A DNA stretch of 41,827 bases, taken from an uncultured Prevotella sp. Its GTDB lineage: Bacteria; Bacteroidota; Bacteroidia; Bacteroidales; Bacteroidaceae. The position numbers and the translations under genes are program-made. Below are positions 17,625 to 26,689 of the stretch, piece after piece. Below the pieces are notes generated by a model. It searched no databases. It worked only from the letters and a program-made list of their open reading frames with translations, and was not told the origin of the DNA. The DNA is taken from assembly GCA_900543975.1 (NCBI GenBank), contig UQTI01000019.1, positions 1 to 41,827 on the forward strand, read 5' to 3'. Positions within the stretch are counted from its first letter, which is position 1, and each line of letters begins with the position of its first letter.

Positions 17625-18248
17625 TTAATTCTTTTTCTTCAGGAGTTTCTTTACAACAAAGAAGACGATGGCGATGAGCACAAGAGCGATGATTGCCCAT
17701 TTTATATATTCGCCATACTCAAGAATTTTGTCGTGCAGCTGATCCTCAGGCACGATGGTGTGCAGATACCATCCGAGAGCAGCAAGGATGCAGTTCCACA
17801 CGCCAGCACCTATGGTCGTGTAGAGAATGAAGTTTCCATAGTGCATCTTTGCCAGACCAGCAGGAATGGAGATAAGATGTCTGATGCCAGGGATGAGACG
17901 ACCAGTGATGGTTGCCACCTTGCCGTGGCTGTCAAAATAGCGCTCGCTCTTCTCTACCTTCTCTTGGTTCAGCAGGCACATCTTGCCCCACTTGCTGTTG
18001 GCAAAGCGGTAGATGATGGGACGTCCAAGATAATAGCCCGCCGCATAATTGATGGTAGCACCGAGGTCGGCGCCAAGGGTTGCAAACAGAACTACAAGAA
18101 AGATGTCAAGATTACCTGCTGCTGCATGATAAGCCGCGGGCGACACCACAAGCTCTGAAGGCACCGGAATGACGGTGCTCTCAAGCATCATCAGAAAGAA
18201 AACGGTACCATAGTTGAGGTTACCCAAAAGAGATGAAATCCAGCTCAT
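17625..18248 (-). CDS. DedA-family inner-membrane protein
   Basis: Polytopic membrane protein (about 207 residues) of the DedA/SNARE-associated superfamily, whose members act in lipid or undecaprenyl-phosphate recycling and membrane homeostasis. Visible are the ESTVIPVPSELVVSPAAY re-entrant segment, GADLGATINYAAGYYLGR, and the conserved R/G region TGRLIPGIRHLISIPAG. A C-terminal membrane helix precedes a lysine-rich tail. The frame opens at 18293, but I prefer the ATG at 18248 (MSWISSLL) because the first 15 codons are atypical for the family. The substrate cannot be deduced here. Confidence 0.85.
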   Translation of the reverse strand: MSWISSLLGNLNYGTVFFLMMLESTVIPVPSELVVSPAAYHAAAGNLDIFLVVLFATLGADLGATINYAAGYYLGRPIIYRFANSKWGKMCLLNQEKVEKSERYFDSHGKVATITGRLIPGIRHLISIPAGLAKMHYGNFILYTTIGAGVWNCILAALGWYLHTIVPEDQLHDKILEYGEYIKWAIIALVLIAIVFFVVKKLLKKKN

Positions 18249-18390
18249 TTTAATTTTTTTGTTGTTTTTAATAACGATAAAACACTGTCGCATCCACTTA
18301 CCATTTTAAGAATTTGAATGACGAAAAGAGTTTTATCGCTTCACCTTATTATATATAAATAAAAAATCTCGTTTTATTCAAAATCATTAC

Positions 18391-19833
18391 CTATTCGTCA
18401 GCGGACTTGTCACCGTCAAACTTTTTGAGGGCATAGTCGTAGAAGTCTCTTGGGTCCATGTCTATCGGGAACATGTCACACATCACCTCCTTCACCTCAA
18501 GAGGGTTATTCTCGCAAGCAAGCTTCAGCGTGTCAAGAAATTCTCGCTTCATGCCATACTGTCGGTAACTGTCGGCAAGATAAGCATATCCCCGTTTTTC
18601 ATGAGGATTATAGAACAAGGCAGAAGTGAGAGTTTTGATAGTTTCAAGAAACGCATCGTTAACATAATAGGCTATCGCTACCTCCATGTAGATGCCCATG
18701 CTGTGCTTGCTCTCCAAGATGGCCTCAACAAAACGGTCGCCAGCACGCTCCTTCTCTTTAATGTCCAAGAACAGGCGGCCCTCGTTAAGCAGACGGTCCA
18801 GATGGTCGATATGCCCTTTCTTCTCTGCCTCGTCAACAACGGCAAAAGCCTCGTCGGTTTGCCCTTTCTTGGACAGCACAAAGACAAGCTGTTTCACAAT
18901 CTCTGGAATGAGCGACTTGTCGGTGCAGGTATCTTTGGCTTGATAAAGGTTGGAGAGGGCTTCATCATACTTGCCGTATGCTATAAGCGCCACACCATAC
19001 ATGGCTCTTACAGAGCTGTCGTTAGGCACCTGTGTAAGATAACGTTCGTAAAACTCGGCTGCCTCACTAAACCTGTAGGCCGTTGAAAGGCAACGTGCCT
19101 TGTTGAGCAGTGCCTCGGGATTGTTGGGGCTGATGGCAATGGCATACTCAGAACTGTCGATGCTTTCAACCAACCGGCCGTTAAGAAACTGTGCCGACGC
19201 CAGCGTGTTCCACAGCGGCACAGCGAAAGGCTCGTTCTCAAGCAGCTTCTTGAAGATAGTCTCACACTTGTCATAATCCTCCATAAGGAAAGCTATGCGG
19301 CCCTCAGCCTCCAAGTAGTCGGGATCATCTTTTTCGTTTGACCGGTCCAACCATGCCTTTGCATACTCAGGCAAACGATAGTCGAGGAAGATAAACGCTA
19401 CGTCAAGGTAGAAATCTTCAAGGTCTTCTCCATCAAGCAACGGTATCTTGCTTTCAAGATAACTGTCGGCTTCATAGATATAATCCTCAAACAGCAACAT
19501 CTCTGCCTTAAGATAGAAATATTCCATGTCCTCGCAACCTTGTTGTTCGATAAGCTGCGCATAATGGCGAGCTTTATCTATGTCAAAGTCGCTGAACAAC
19601 GCCATGCGTGCCTGAAGAATGAGCACCATGGGCGACGTGGGGTATAAGTGGGCGGCAAAGGCAACGGCCTTTCGGGCGTTGTCTACGTCGGCCTTATAGT
19701 TATAGTATTCGGCAATGTCCATGATGTCGTCGACATCAAAGAACAAGCTGTCAAGGTTGTCCTGGCCAGCTTCATACTTGGCCAGGACCTCCTTGAATCG
19801 TTTGTTGTTGAATCTATCTTCTTTGTTTACCAT
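18391..19833 (-). CDS. TPR-repeat protein
   Basis: Soluble protein of 480 residues made of alpha-helical tetratricopeptide repeats, with no signal peptide or membrane segment. Typical repeat stretches are AKAWLDRSNEKDDPDYLEAE, SAQFLNGRLVESIDSSEYAI with ISPNNPEALLNKARCL, and MYGVALIAYGKYDEALSNLY. The acidic N terminus is MVNKEDRF. Its ATG follows the glnS stop directly (TAA-ATG), so the two genes are translationally adjacent in one operon. The function is unknown; such proteins are scaffolds for protein contacts. Confidence 0.85.
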   Translation of the reverse strand: MVNKEDRFNNKRFKEVLAKYEAGQDNLDSLFFDVDDIMDIAEYYNYKADVDNARKAVAFAAHLYPTSPMVLILQARMALFSDFDIDKARHYAQLIEQQGCEDMEYFYLKAEMLLFEDYIYEADSYLESKIPLLDGEDLEDFYLDVAFIFLDYRLPEYAKAWLDRSNEKDDPDYLEAEGRIAFLMEDYDKCETIFKKLLENEPFAVPLWNTLASAQFLNGRLVESIDSSEYAIAISPNNPEALLNKARCLSTAYRFSEAAEFYERYLTQVPNDSSVRAMYGVALIAYGKYDEALSNLYQAKDTCTDKSLIPEIVKQLVFVLSKKGQTDEAFAVVDEAEKKGHIDHLDRLLNEGRLFLDIKEKERAGDRFVEAILESKHSMGIYMEVAIAYYVNDAFLETIKTLTSALFYNPHEKRGYAYLADSYRQYGMKREFLDTLKLACENNPLEVKEVMCDMFPIDMDPRDFYDYALKKFDGDKSADE

Positions 19834-21543
19834 TTACTTTTTCTGTTTAGCCCAAGCGTCCTTCAGGCCAACGGTCTTGTTGAACACAAGATTGTCGGCT
19901 GTGGAGTCGAGGTCGGCCATGAAATAGCCGATACGCTGGAACTGCAGATACTCGCCGGGCTTACGCTCGGCAGCGTAGTTCTCGACGTAGCAGTTGTCGA
20001 TGGTCTTCAGACTCTCGGGGTTAAGAAGCTCACGGAAATCGCGCTCGTCGGCTGAGGGGTTCTCCACCTCAAACAGTCGGTCATACACACGCACCTGAGC
20101 TTTGTGGCAGTGATCTGCCGATACCCAGTGGAGCGTGCCTTTCACCTTGCGGTTTGCACCTTCCATTCCGCTCTTGCTTATGGGGTCATATTCGGCCTGA
20201 ATCTCAATGATGTTGCCGTTCTCGTCTTTTGTGCATCCTGTGCACATCACGATGTAAGCGTTCTTCAGACGCACCTCCTTGCCTGGTGTCATGCGGAAGA
20301 ACTTCTTCGGAGCATCCTCCATGAAGTCGTCGCGCTCTATCCACAGGTTCTTGGAGAAGGTTATGGTGTGTGTGCCTGCTGTCTCGTCCTCAGGGTTGTT
20401 GATGGCTTCCATCTCCTCTGTCTGGTTGTCAGGATAGTTGGTGATGACCAGCTTCACGGGATTAAGCACAGCCGACACACGCAACGCCTTCTTGTTAAGG
20501 TCGTCGCGCACGGCAGCCTCAAGGAGCGCCATGTCGTTAAGGGCATCAAACTTGGTGTAGCCTATCGACTTGATGAAGTTTCTGATGCTCTCAGGCGAGT
20601 AGCCACGACGGCGCATGCCACAGAGAGTCGGCATACGCGGATCGTCCCATCCTGCCACGAGGTGTTCGTCAACGAGGGTGTGGAGCTTACGCTTCGACAT
20701 CACGGTGTAGGTAAGGTTCAGACGGTTAAACTCGATCTGTCGCGGACGGAAGTCGTGCAGGTTCTCTGTCTCGCCACGCATCTCCTTCAGGTAGTCGATG
20801 AACAAATCGTAGAGAGGGCGGTGAGGCACAAACTCGAGCGTACAGATTGAGTGGGTCACGCCCTCAAAGAAGTCGCTCTGTCCATGTGCAAAGTCGTACA
20901 TAGGATAAGCGTGCCACTTTGTTCCTGTGCGGTGGTGCGGAATCTGGATAATGCGGTAGATGATAGGATCGCGGAAGTGCATGTTGGCGTTAGCCATATC
21001 TAACTTTGCGCGAAGCACCATGCTGCCTTCCACAGCCTCGGGTGTGTTCATCTTGTTGAACAGCTCAAGGCTCTCCTCCACAGGACGGTCGCGATAAGGC
21101 GAAGCCACGCCAGGTGTTGTAGGTGTGCCCTTCTGCTCAGCAATCTGTTCTGCTGTCTGCTCGTCAATGTAAGCGTGGCCGTTCTTGATCATCCACACGG
21201 CAAATTCCCACAGCTTCTCAAAATAATCGGAAGCGTAATAGATGTTGCCCCACTTGAATCCAAGCCACTGGATGTCGTTCAAGATATTCTCCACATACTC
21301 TGTGTTCTCCTTGCTCGGATTGGTGTCATCGAAACGCAGGTTGCACACGCCGTTATAGTTGTCGGCCACTCCAAAGTCCATGCAGATAGCTTTTGCGTGT
21401 CCGATGTGCAGATAGCCGTTAGGCTCTGGCGGGAATCGTGTCTGTATGCGTCCCGCGTTCTTGCCTTCTTCAAGGTCTTTCTCCACAATCTGTTCTACAA
21501 AGCTAATGCTCTTTTTCTCTTCTTCGGGTCTTTCTTCCTTCAT
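19834..21543 (-). CDS. glnS: Glutaminyl-tRNA synthetase
   Basis: Class I synthetase of 569 residues charging tRNA-Gln directly. The HIGH-type motif is in FPPEPNGYLHIGHAKAI near residue 40 and the KMSKS-type motif is MSKRKL. The catalytic core includes RFDDTNPSKE. The C-terminal beta-barrel anticodon-binding domains run from about residue 350 to the end. It is the first gene of a pair with the TPR protein. A -7-like TAAGTTTG lies on the minus strand at 21580-21573, without a clear -33 box. Confidence 0.97.
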   Translation of the reverse strand: MKEERPEEEKKSISFVEQIVEKDLEEGKNAGRIQTRFPPEPNGYLHIGHAKAICMDFGVADNYNGVCNLRFDDTNPSKENTEYVENILNDIQWLGFKWGNIYYASDYFEKLWEFAVWMIKNGHAYIDEQTAEQIAEQKGTPTTPGVASPYRDRPVEESLELFNKMNTPEAVEGSMVLRAKLDMANANMHFRDPIIYRIIQIPHHRTGTKWHAYPMYDFAHGQSDFFEGVTHSICTLEFVPHRPLYDLFIDYLKEMRGETENLHDFRPRQIEFNRLNLTYTVMSKRKLHTLVDEHLVAGWDDPRMPTLCGMRRRGYSPESIRNFIKSIGYTKFDALNDMALLEAAVRDDLNKKALRVSAVLNPVKLVITNYPDNQTEEMEAINNPEDETAGTHTITFSKNLWIERDDFMEDAPKKFFRMTPGKEVRLKNAYIVMCTGCTKDENGNIIEIQAEYDPISKSGMEGANRKVKGTLHWVSADHCHKAQVRVYDRLFEVENPSADERDFRELLNPESLKTIDNCYVENYAAERKPGEYLQFQRIGYFMADLDSTADNLVFNKTVGLKDAWAKQKK

Positions 21544-21585
21544 AGTTGTATTGTCGTTTTTGATTTTTGTTGCAAACTTACATAA

Positions 21586-21918
21586 AAAAAATGAAAATGC
21601 ACCTTATATATAAGCAAAAAAACAGTCTTCACCGCACAGTAGGGCCATTTTTTTGATTTGAATGATGCAAAGAGGGCTTTTTATGCTTTCTAAACATCTT
21701 TTTTAGCATCACACGAAAGACCGTTATTTTTGGTTCAACAAAGCAGATATTAAAAAGAACTTGGCTCTCTCATAAAAAAAACTGCAAAACATCAACAAAT
21801 AATTACAATAGGTAGGCGCTTTTTGTGGCACTTTTACACTCTTACTAGCGTTTTAAGCTTTTTTAACCACGAAAAAATAATATTTTTCAAAAACATGTTA
21901 AGAAACATCTTTTTTTGT
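21586..21918. other. A/T-rich intergenic region upstream of glnS
   Basis: Non-coding stretch that holds the glnS upstream region. I see short A/T runs, no convincing hairpin-terminator, no tRNA and no credible gene. Confidence 0.4.
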
Positions 21919-21950
21919 TTTGCGTTATTAAAGAAAAATGTGTACCTTTG
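21919..21950 (+). promoter_or_regulatory. Promoter of an orphan transcript
   Basis: TTTG at 21919-21922, a 20-nt spacer and TACCTTTG at 21943-21950: a full consensus promoter with start near 21956. It is followed within 60 nt by a terminator and no ORF. Confidence 0.75.
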
Positions 21951-21955
21951 CATCC

Positions 21956-22045
21956 GTTATCCTGAATACAATCTTTATGCCTTAAAAAAGACTAATACCT
22001 ATTGAGATAAGTACCCGACTCTGCGAAGAGTCGGGTATTTTCGTT
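21956..22045 (+). ncRNA. Candidate small RNA (~90 nt)
   Basis: Predicted transcript between the promoter at 21919-21950 and the terminator at 22012-22045. The body has no open frame beyond three codons (ATG CCT TAA) and no tRNA fold. It could be an sRNA, a leader peptide-free attenuator of mazG, or the remnant of a deleted tRNA-like gene whose control signals survive. Ends are inferred from the promoter and terminator only. Confidence 0.5.
22012..22045 (+). terminator. Terminator of the orphan transcript
   Basis: TACCCGACTC (22012-22021) pairs perfectly over 10 bp with GAGTCGGGTA (22028-22037) around the loop TGCGAA, followed by TTTTCGTTTTT. Confidence 0.85.
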
Positions 22046-22179
22046 TTTAAACAAAACTATATAACATAAACATCAAAAGTCCTTCCTTTTTGTCAAAAAT
22101 TATACCTAACTTTGCCAACACGTTCAGCCACATTTTTCAGATGGTTTTAAACGTGACAATAAAAAAAAAGGAAAAAGAC

Positions 22180-23049
22180 ATGCATACAAGAGAAGAAAAA
22201 ATGAAGGCCTTCGGACGATTTCTTGACGTCCTGGACACATTAAGGGAAAAATGTCCATGGGACAAGAAACAGACAAACGAGAGCTTGAGACCAAACACCA
22301 TAGAAGAAACTTATGAGCTGTGCGACGCGCTCATGAACAACGACCAGCCCAACATCTGTAAAGAGCTGGGCGACGTGCTGTTGCACATCTGCTTCTATGC
22401 AAAGATTGGACAAGAAAAGGAGCAGTTTGACATCGCCGACGTGTGCAACAAGCTCACCGACAAGCTGATTTTCAGACACCCTCACGTCTACCACCCGTCA
22501 CAGGTGGGAGCAGCAGAACCCAAGCCGCTACCCTACGGGGAGGCCAAGGATGAGCAACCGGAGGGCGAGGCTGTCAGCACAGCACAACAGGTTATAGAAA
22601 ACTGGGAACAGATAAAGCTCAAGGAGAAAGACGGCAACAAGAGTGTGCTGTCGGGTGTGCCCGCTGCCCTGCCGGCTCTAATCAAGGCATACCGCATTCA
22701 AGACAAGGCACGCAACGTGGGCTTCGACTGGGAAGACAAAGGCGATGTGTGGGCGAAGGTGCGCGAAGAGCTTGGCGAACTGGAGACGGAGCTTCGCAAA
22801 GAAGACAAGGAGCACTCGGAGGAAGAGTTTGGCGATTTCCTGTTCAGCCTCATTAACGCTGGTCGCCTCTACAAGCTTAACCCTGACACATGTCTGGAGA
22901 AGACCAACAAGAAGTTTATCCGTCGATTCAACTACATCGAGGAGCACAGCATAAAAATTGGCAAGCCTCTTACAGACCTCACGTTAGGCGAGATGGACCA
23001 GCTGTGGAACGAAGCAAAAGAGCAAGAAAAATTAAACAAAGAAAAATAA
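22180..23049 (+). CDS. mazG: Nucleoside triphosphate pyrophosphohydrolase MazG
   Basis: House-cleaning enzyme that hydrolyses (d)NTPs to monophosphates. Two MazG domains are visible. The first (about 20-100) has EETYELCDAL and ELGDVLLHICFYA. The second (about 185-260) has EELGELETEL and EEFGDFLFSLINAGR. Both carry the metal-binding acidic pattern. The frame is open from a TTG at 22090, but a -7-like TAACTTTG at 22107-22114 lies downstream of it and homologues begin MHTREEK, so I use the ATG at 22180 (289 residues). The lipoprotein gene follows after 13 nt and is probably co-transcribed. Confidence 0.92.
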   Translation: MHTREEKMKAFGRFLDVLDTLREKCPWDKKQTNESLRPNTIEETYELCDALMNNDQPNICKELGDVLLHICFYAKIGQEKEQFDIADVCNKLTDKLIFRHPHVYHPSQVGAAEPKPLPYGEAKDEQPEGEAVSTAQQVIENWEQIKLKEKDGNKSVLSGVPAALPALIKAYRIQDKARNVGFDWEDKGDVWAKVREELGELETELRKEDKEHSEEEFGDFLFSLINAGRLYKLNPDTCLEKTNKKFIRRFNYIEEHSIKIGKPLTDLTLGEMDQLWNEAKEQEKLNKEK

Positions 23050-23062
23050 AAAAATATCTATT

Positions 23063-23623
23063 ATGAAAAAGATATTTGTTGTTATGATCGTTGCTGCCGT
23101 GGCCTTCTGCACCGGCTGCAACAACAAGAAGCATCAGGTGCCTACACTGAAAGCACCTGTGGAAGGAGCCGACGAGACCGACTCAACGGTATATGGCGTG
23201 TGTGGCGACGGCACATCCATGCACTCGCTGCAACTAATCACCGACATGGGCGACACCATAGAATATATGATGATCGATGCCGATGACAACGAGTCGGAGG
23301 TGGCTGGCGGTCTTATGTGTGGCGACCGTCTGGCCGTTGTTGGCAAGAAGACGGCTGACGGCAACATCGCCGAAAAGGTCATAAACATGACATCGCTCAC
23401 AGGACGATGGACAAGCATCGACAAAAACTTTGTCATCGAAGAAGGCGGAACCGTGGTGTCAAGCATCAAGGCCGAAACAAAACCGTGGACCAACTGGAAG
23501 ATTTTCAACGGCAAGCTGTTGCTCAACAAAGACACGTTTGACGTGGTAACATTGGGTGCCGACTCGCTGGCTATTGAAAACCGCAACGGCATCTTTGTCT
23601 ATAAACGCCAATTGGCTAAATAA
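23063..23623 (+). CDS. Lipocalin-like lipoprotein
   Basis: Exported lipoprotein of 186 residues. The signal peptide runs to a lipobox ending AFCTGC, with acylated Cys at about residue 19, followed by a polar linker. Two repeated beta-rich parts follow; the second (LTGRWTSIDKNFVIEEGGTV ... TNWKIFNGKLLL) matches the Bacteroidales lipocalin-like lipoprotein family. A ligand cannot be inferred. It follows mazG closely, but no functional link is evident. Confidence 0.75.
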   Translation: MKKIFVVMIVAAVAFCTGCNNKKHQVPTLKAPVEGADETDSTVYGVCGDGTSMHSLQLITDMGDTIEYMMIDADDNESEVAGGLMCGDRLAVVGKKTADGNIAEKVINMTSLTGRWTSIDKNFVIEEGGTVVSSIKAETKPWTNWKIFNGKLLLNKDTFDVVTLGADSLAIENRNGIFVYKRQLAK

Positions 23624-23730
23624 GACACATGGGTTGGCTGGAAACGAAAATTTGAAAGAAAAGCGAAATAATTAAGCTTAAAAAAGAATAGCTTAAAGCC
23701 AAATAAGAAAAGCTAAGAAACAAGAAGACG

Positions 23731-24645
23731 ATGGAACCATTCAAAGTGCATATTCTCGGATGCGGCAGTGCGTTGCCAACCTTGCGCCACAACCCCTCAT
23801 CACAGGTCGTTGAGGTGCGAGGCAAGATGTTCATGGTCGACTGTGGCGAAGGAACTCAGCTGCAGTTGCGCCGCGTGAAAGTGAGGTTCACAAAGGTGAG
23901 CGCTGTCTTTATCAGTCATCTACACGGCGACCACTGCTTCGGACTGATAGGCATGATTTCAACCTTCGGACTGCTCGGACGCACAGCAGCCCTGCACGTC
24001 TATGCACATAAGGACCTGGAGGAAACGCTGAAATGGCAGATAGGCTATTTTTGCCACGGACTGGAATATGAGGTGGTGTTCCACGCCATTGACCCCACAC
24101 AACAGAAGGTCATCTATGAAGACCGTAGCGTGGAGGTGGAGACCGTGCCGCTGAAGCACCGCCCTGCCTGCTGCGGGTTCGTTTTCAGAGAAAAGCCCAC
24201 CCTGCCCCACATCCGTCGCGACATGATCGACTGCTACGAGATTCCCATATCGCAGATTAACAACATCAAGTTGGGAGCCGACTGGACCGCGCCCGATGGC
24301 ACAGTTGTGCCTAACAGCCGACTGGTTCTGCCTGCCGACAAACCCCGTAGCTACGCCTACTGTAGCGACACGCGCTATTTCAAACAGTTGGCCAACAGCA
24401 TAAGTGGTGTCGACACGCTCTACCATGAGGCTACCTACGACGCATCAAGCATAGCTCGCGCCAGGCAATATAACCACAGCACGGCTGAAGAAGCTGCTAC
24501 CGTGGCACGCGATGCCAAGGTAAAACAGCTCATCATTGGCCATTTCAGCGCCCGTTATGAGGACGAGACCATTCTGCTTGACGAGGCACGCAAGGTGTTC
24601 CCCAACACGGTGTTGGCAGCAGAGGGCAAATCGTTTGATGTGTAA
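23731..24645 (+). CDS. rnz: Ribonuclease Z
   Basis: Metallo-beta-lactamase-fold endonuclease that matures tRNA 3' ends, 304 residues (short form). The zinc-binding motif HLHGDH is at about residues 63-68. Further ligands lie in VPLKHRPACCGFVF, in YCSDTRY, in LYHEATYDAS and in the terminal HFSARYED. The encoded tRNAs in this window lack CCA, so 3' trimming by such an enzyme followed by CCA addition is expected. The 107-bp region before it is A-rich with AAGCTTAAA-like repeats. Confidence 0.95.
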   Translation: MEPFKVHILGCGSALPTLRHNPSSQVVEVRGKMFMVDCGEGTQLQLRRVKVRFTKVSAVFISHLHGDHCFGLIGMISTFGLLGRTAALHVYAHKDLEETLKWQIGYFCHGLEYEVVFHAIDPTQQKVIYEDRSVEVETVPLKHRPACCGFVFREKPTLPHIRRDMIDCYEIPISQINNIKLGADWTAPDGTVVPNSRLVLPADKPRSYAYCSDTRYFKQLANSISGVDTLYHEATYDASSIARARQYNHSTAEEAATVARDAKVKQLIIGHFSARYEDETILLDEARKVFPNTVLAAEGKSFDV

Positions 24646-24750
24646 AAGAGACTAACAATCTTTTCGCATTTATTGCCCCTACAAGGTTAAATAAGCTTAA
24701 AATCGTTTCAAATGCCCCTTATATATATAATAGGTATGAACAAAAAAGCT

Positions 24751-24758
24751 TATATTTG
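24751..24758 (+). promoter_or_regulatory. Possible -7 element before the T9SS-tail-like gene
   Basis: TATATTTG matches TAnnTTTG and lies 45 nt before the ATG at 24803. No TTTG is present at the -33 position, so support is partial. Confidence 0.35.
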
Positions 24759-24802
24759 CATATTGAAAACGGTTTTTAAAAACGATTAAAAAGATAAATT
24801 AT

Positions 24803-25117
24803 ATGATGAAATATCTACTCACACTCTCAATGACAGCTCTTCTCGCCTTCTGCATGCCTTACAGCGCAAAGGCAAACGTGGCCATTGAGATCATTGAAAA
24901 CGAAATGCTGTCGAGCAACGTGGCAATAAACATTGAGGGCACGTCAGTGAGAGTGAGCGGTGCAGCTGGCCAGACTCTTTATGTCTACAATGTGGCTGGC
25001 GTGCGTGTGCACAGCGTGAAGGTAGATGGTGCCGACAAGCGCTTTGACCTTAACCTGCAGAAAGGGTGCTACATTCTGAAGGTCGGCAAGACCGTGCGCA
25101 AGATTTCGCTCAAGTAG
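24803..25117 (+). CDS. Mini secreted protein, almost only a T9SS-type C-terminal domain
   Basis: Exported protein of 104 residues. The signal peptide (about 1-25, ending SAKA) is followed by about 20 linker residues. The rest (about 45-104) is a beta-sandwich tail with the pattern of type IX secretion sorting domains: VRVSGAAGQTLYVYNVAGVRV, then LNLQKGCYILKVGKTVRKISL. Such tails normally end large surface enzymes; here there is no cargo domain. It may be a truncated remnant or a small surface protein in its own right. The L,D-transpeptidase gene starts 25 nt after its stop. Confidence 0.7.
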   Translation: MMKYLLTLSMTALLAFCMPYSAKANVAIEIIENEMLSSNVAINIEGTSVRVSGAAGQTLYVYNVAGVRVHSVKVDGADKRFDLNLQKGCYILKVGKTVRKISLK

Positions 25118-25141
25118 GAACACTTTTGGGAACAAACGTTT

Positions 25142-26689
25142 TTGATCAGGATAAAAAATTTTTTATGCCTCCTCTGTGTGGCTTTTATAGTTGTCTCTTG
25201 TCACGACAGCGAACAGAAAATTCCCGTGACAAGAGATTCTTTTGCTGACATGACGCTAAAGAAACTTCATGTGAGCGAAGAGAAAATTCGTAACAATATC
25301 GGCAACCTTATGTTTGAAGACAAGGACATGCAGGCTGCCGACCTCCAAACCAAGAAACATTATCAGAACAACGGCCCTCTGCTATGGATAAGCCGTTGCG
25401 GTGTCAGAAACGATGCCGACAGCGTGGTTAAGTATGCCTCGCGAGTGAAGGAGCTTGGCTTCGCCACATGGCGTTTCCGTGTAGACGACATCGCAAGCGA
25501 CATCAAGAAAGTGCGCACCCTGCAATGTGGTGACGAAAACATAAACATGGTGTTTGCACGTCTTGAGTATAATCTCACAAAAGCATACCTGCGCTATTGT
25601 GTAGGACAACGCTTTGGCTACACCAATCCACGCAAACTGTTCAACCGACTCGACATACACGACAGCGACTCGGTGCATGTGTCTTACCAGACACTCTTTG
25701 ATGTGCCCATAAAAACACCCAACAGCCGTTTCATAAAACAAGCATTGCAACAGATAGCACAAGACAGCGCGTCAATGTTCATGAAAGCCTCGGAGCCTGA
25801 AGGACAATTGTATAACACCCTTCTTGAAAAGCTGCACACGACCCGGTCGGCAGCTGAGCGCATGCGCATAATGGTCAACATGGAACGATGCCGTTGGAAC
25901 GTTGCCGACAAACCGGGAAAGCACAGCAAGTATGTGTTGCTCAACATACCGTCACAAGAACTCGATGCCATCGACGGCGACGAGCGCCTTAACATGCGTG
26001 TGGTGTGCGGGTCAATGAAGACGAAGACACCTCTCCTCAACAGCTACATCGAGCGCATTGACATCAACCCCCAGTGGATTATCCCCAAGAGCATCGTCAA
26101 GAAAAGCGTGGCAAGACATGCTGGCAACGCTGGCTATTTTGAAACCCGCCGCTATTTCATCCGTGAACGAAAGACAGGCAAGATTGTAAACCCTGCCGTG
26201 GCGACACCGCAGATGCTCACAAGCAACGACTATCTTGTTATACAGAAAGGCGGAAAGGGCAACGCGCTCGGACGCATAATCTTCAGGTTTAAAAACAACT
26301 TTTCTGTTTATCTTCACGACACCTCCAACCCAACGCTCTTCTCTTCGTCTGACCGACTGGCATCGCACGGTTGCGTGAGGGTGCAACGCCCTTATGACCT
26401 TGCAGCCTTTCTTATAGGCAGCAACGACAACAAACTGTTGGAAAAGATACGCTACTCCATCAGCGTCGACATGCCCGATGGCAACAACGACACAAACAAC
26501 GATGGAGAGAAAACAGAGGAACGTGTAGACAAAAGCATGTTGGTGAGATCGGCAAAGGTCAGTCCGGCTGTGCCGCTCTACATCACCTATTTCACATTGT
26601 ACAAATCGGCTAAGGGATCACTGCTCTCCCATCCAGACATCTACGGATACGACAGCGTGATTTCAGAGGCTCTAAAGCGTTATATGTAA
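25142..26689 (+). CDS. L,D-transpeptidase lipoprotein (YkuD domain)
   Basis: Cell-envelope protein of 515 residues expected to make 3-3 cross-links in peptidoglycan or attach proteins to it. A lipoprotein signal ends in VVSC at about residue 20. A YcbB-like N-terminal region is followed by the YkuD catalytic domain (about 310-430), with VYLHDTSNPTLF and SHGCVRV; Cys411 is the nucleophile and His409 its neighbour. The only in-frame start that keeps the signal peptide is TTG at 25142, since a stop at 25115 precedes it and the first ATG lies past the signal. Its stop abuts the ATG of the ECF sigma gene (TAA-ATG), so they are one operon. Confidence 0.88.
   Translation: MIRIKNFLCLLCVAFIVVSCHDSEQKIPVTRDSFADMTLKKLHVSEEKIRNNIGNLMFEDKDMQAADLQTKKHYQNNGPLLWISRCGVRNDADSVVKYASRVKELGFATWRFRVDDIASDIKKVRTLQCGDENINMVFARLEYNLTKAYLRYCVGQRFGYTNPRKLFNRLDIHDSDSVHVSYQTLFDVPIKTPNSRFIKQALQQIAQDSASMFMKASEPEGQLYNTLLEKLHTTRSAAERMRIMVNMERCRWNVADKPGKHSKYVLLNIPSQELDAIDGDERLNMRVVCGSMKTKTPLLNSYIERIDINPQWIIPKSIVKKSVARHAGNAGYFETRRYFIRERKTGKIVNPAVATPQMLTSNDYLVIQKGGKGNALGRIIFRFKNNFSVYLHDTSNPTLFSSSDRLASHGCVRVQRPYDLAAFLIGSNDNKLLEKIRYSISVDMPDGNNDTNNDGEKTEERVDKSMLVRSAKVSPAVPLYITYFTLYKSAKGSLLSHPDIYGYDSVISEALKRYM

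Noticed and set aside
21823..22005. 60-residue ORF in the A/T-rich strip
   Set aside because: It runs through the orphan promoter, is Phe/Lys-rich and has no family resemblance.
22090..22179. N-terminal extension of MazG from a TTG start
   Set aside because: A -7-like element overlaps it and the extension does not look like the family; the ATG at 22180 gives the usual N terminus.
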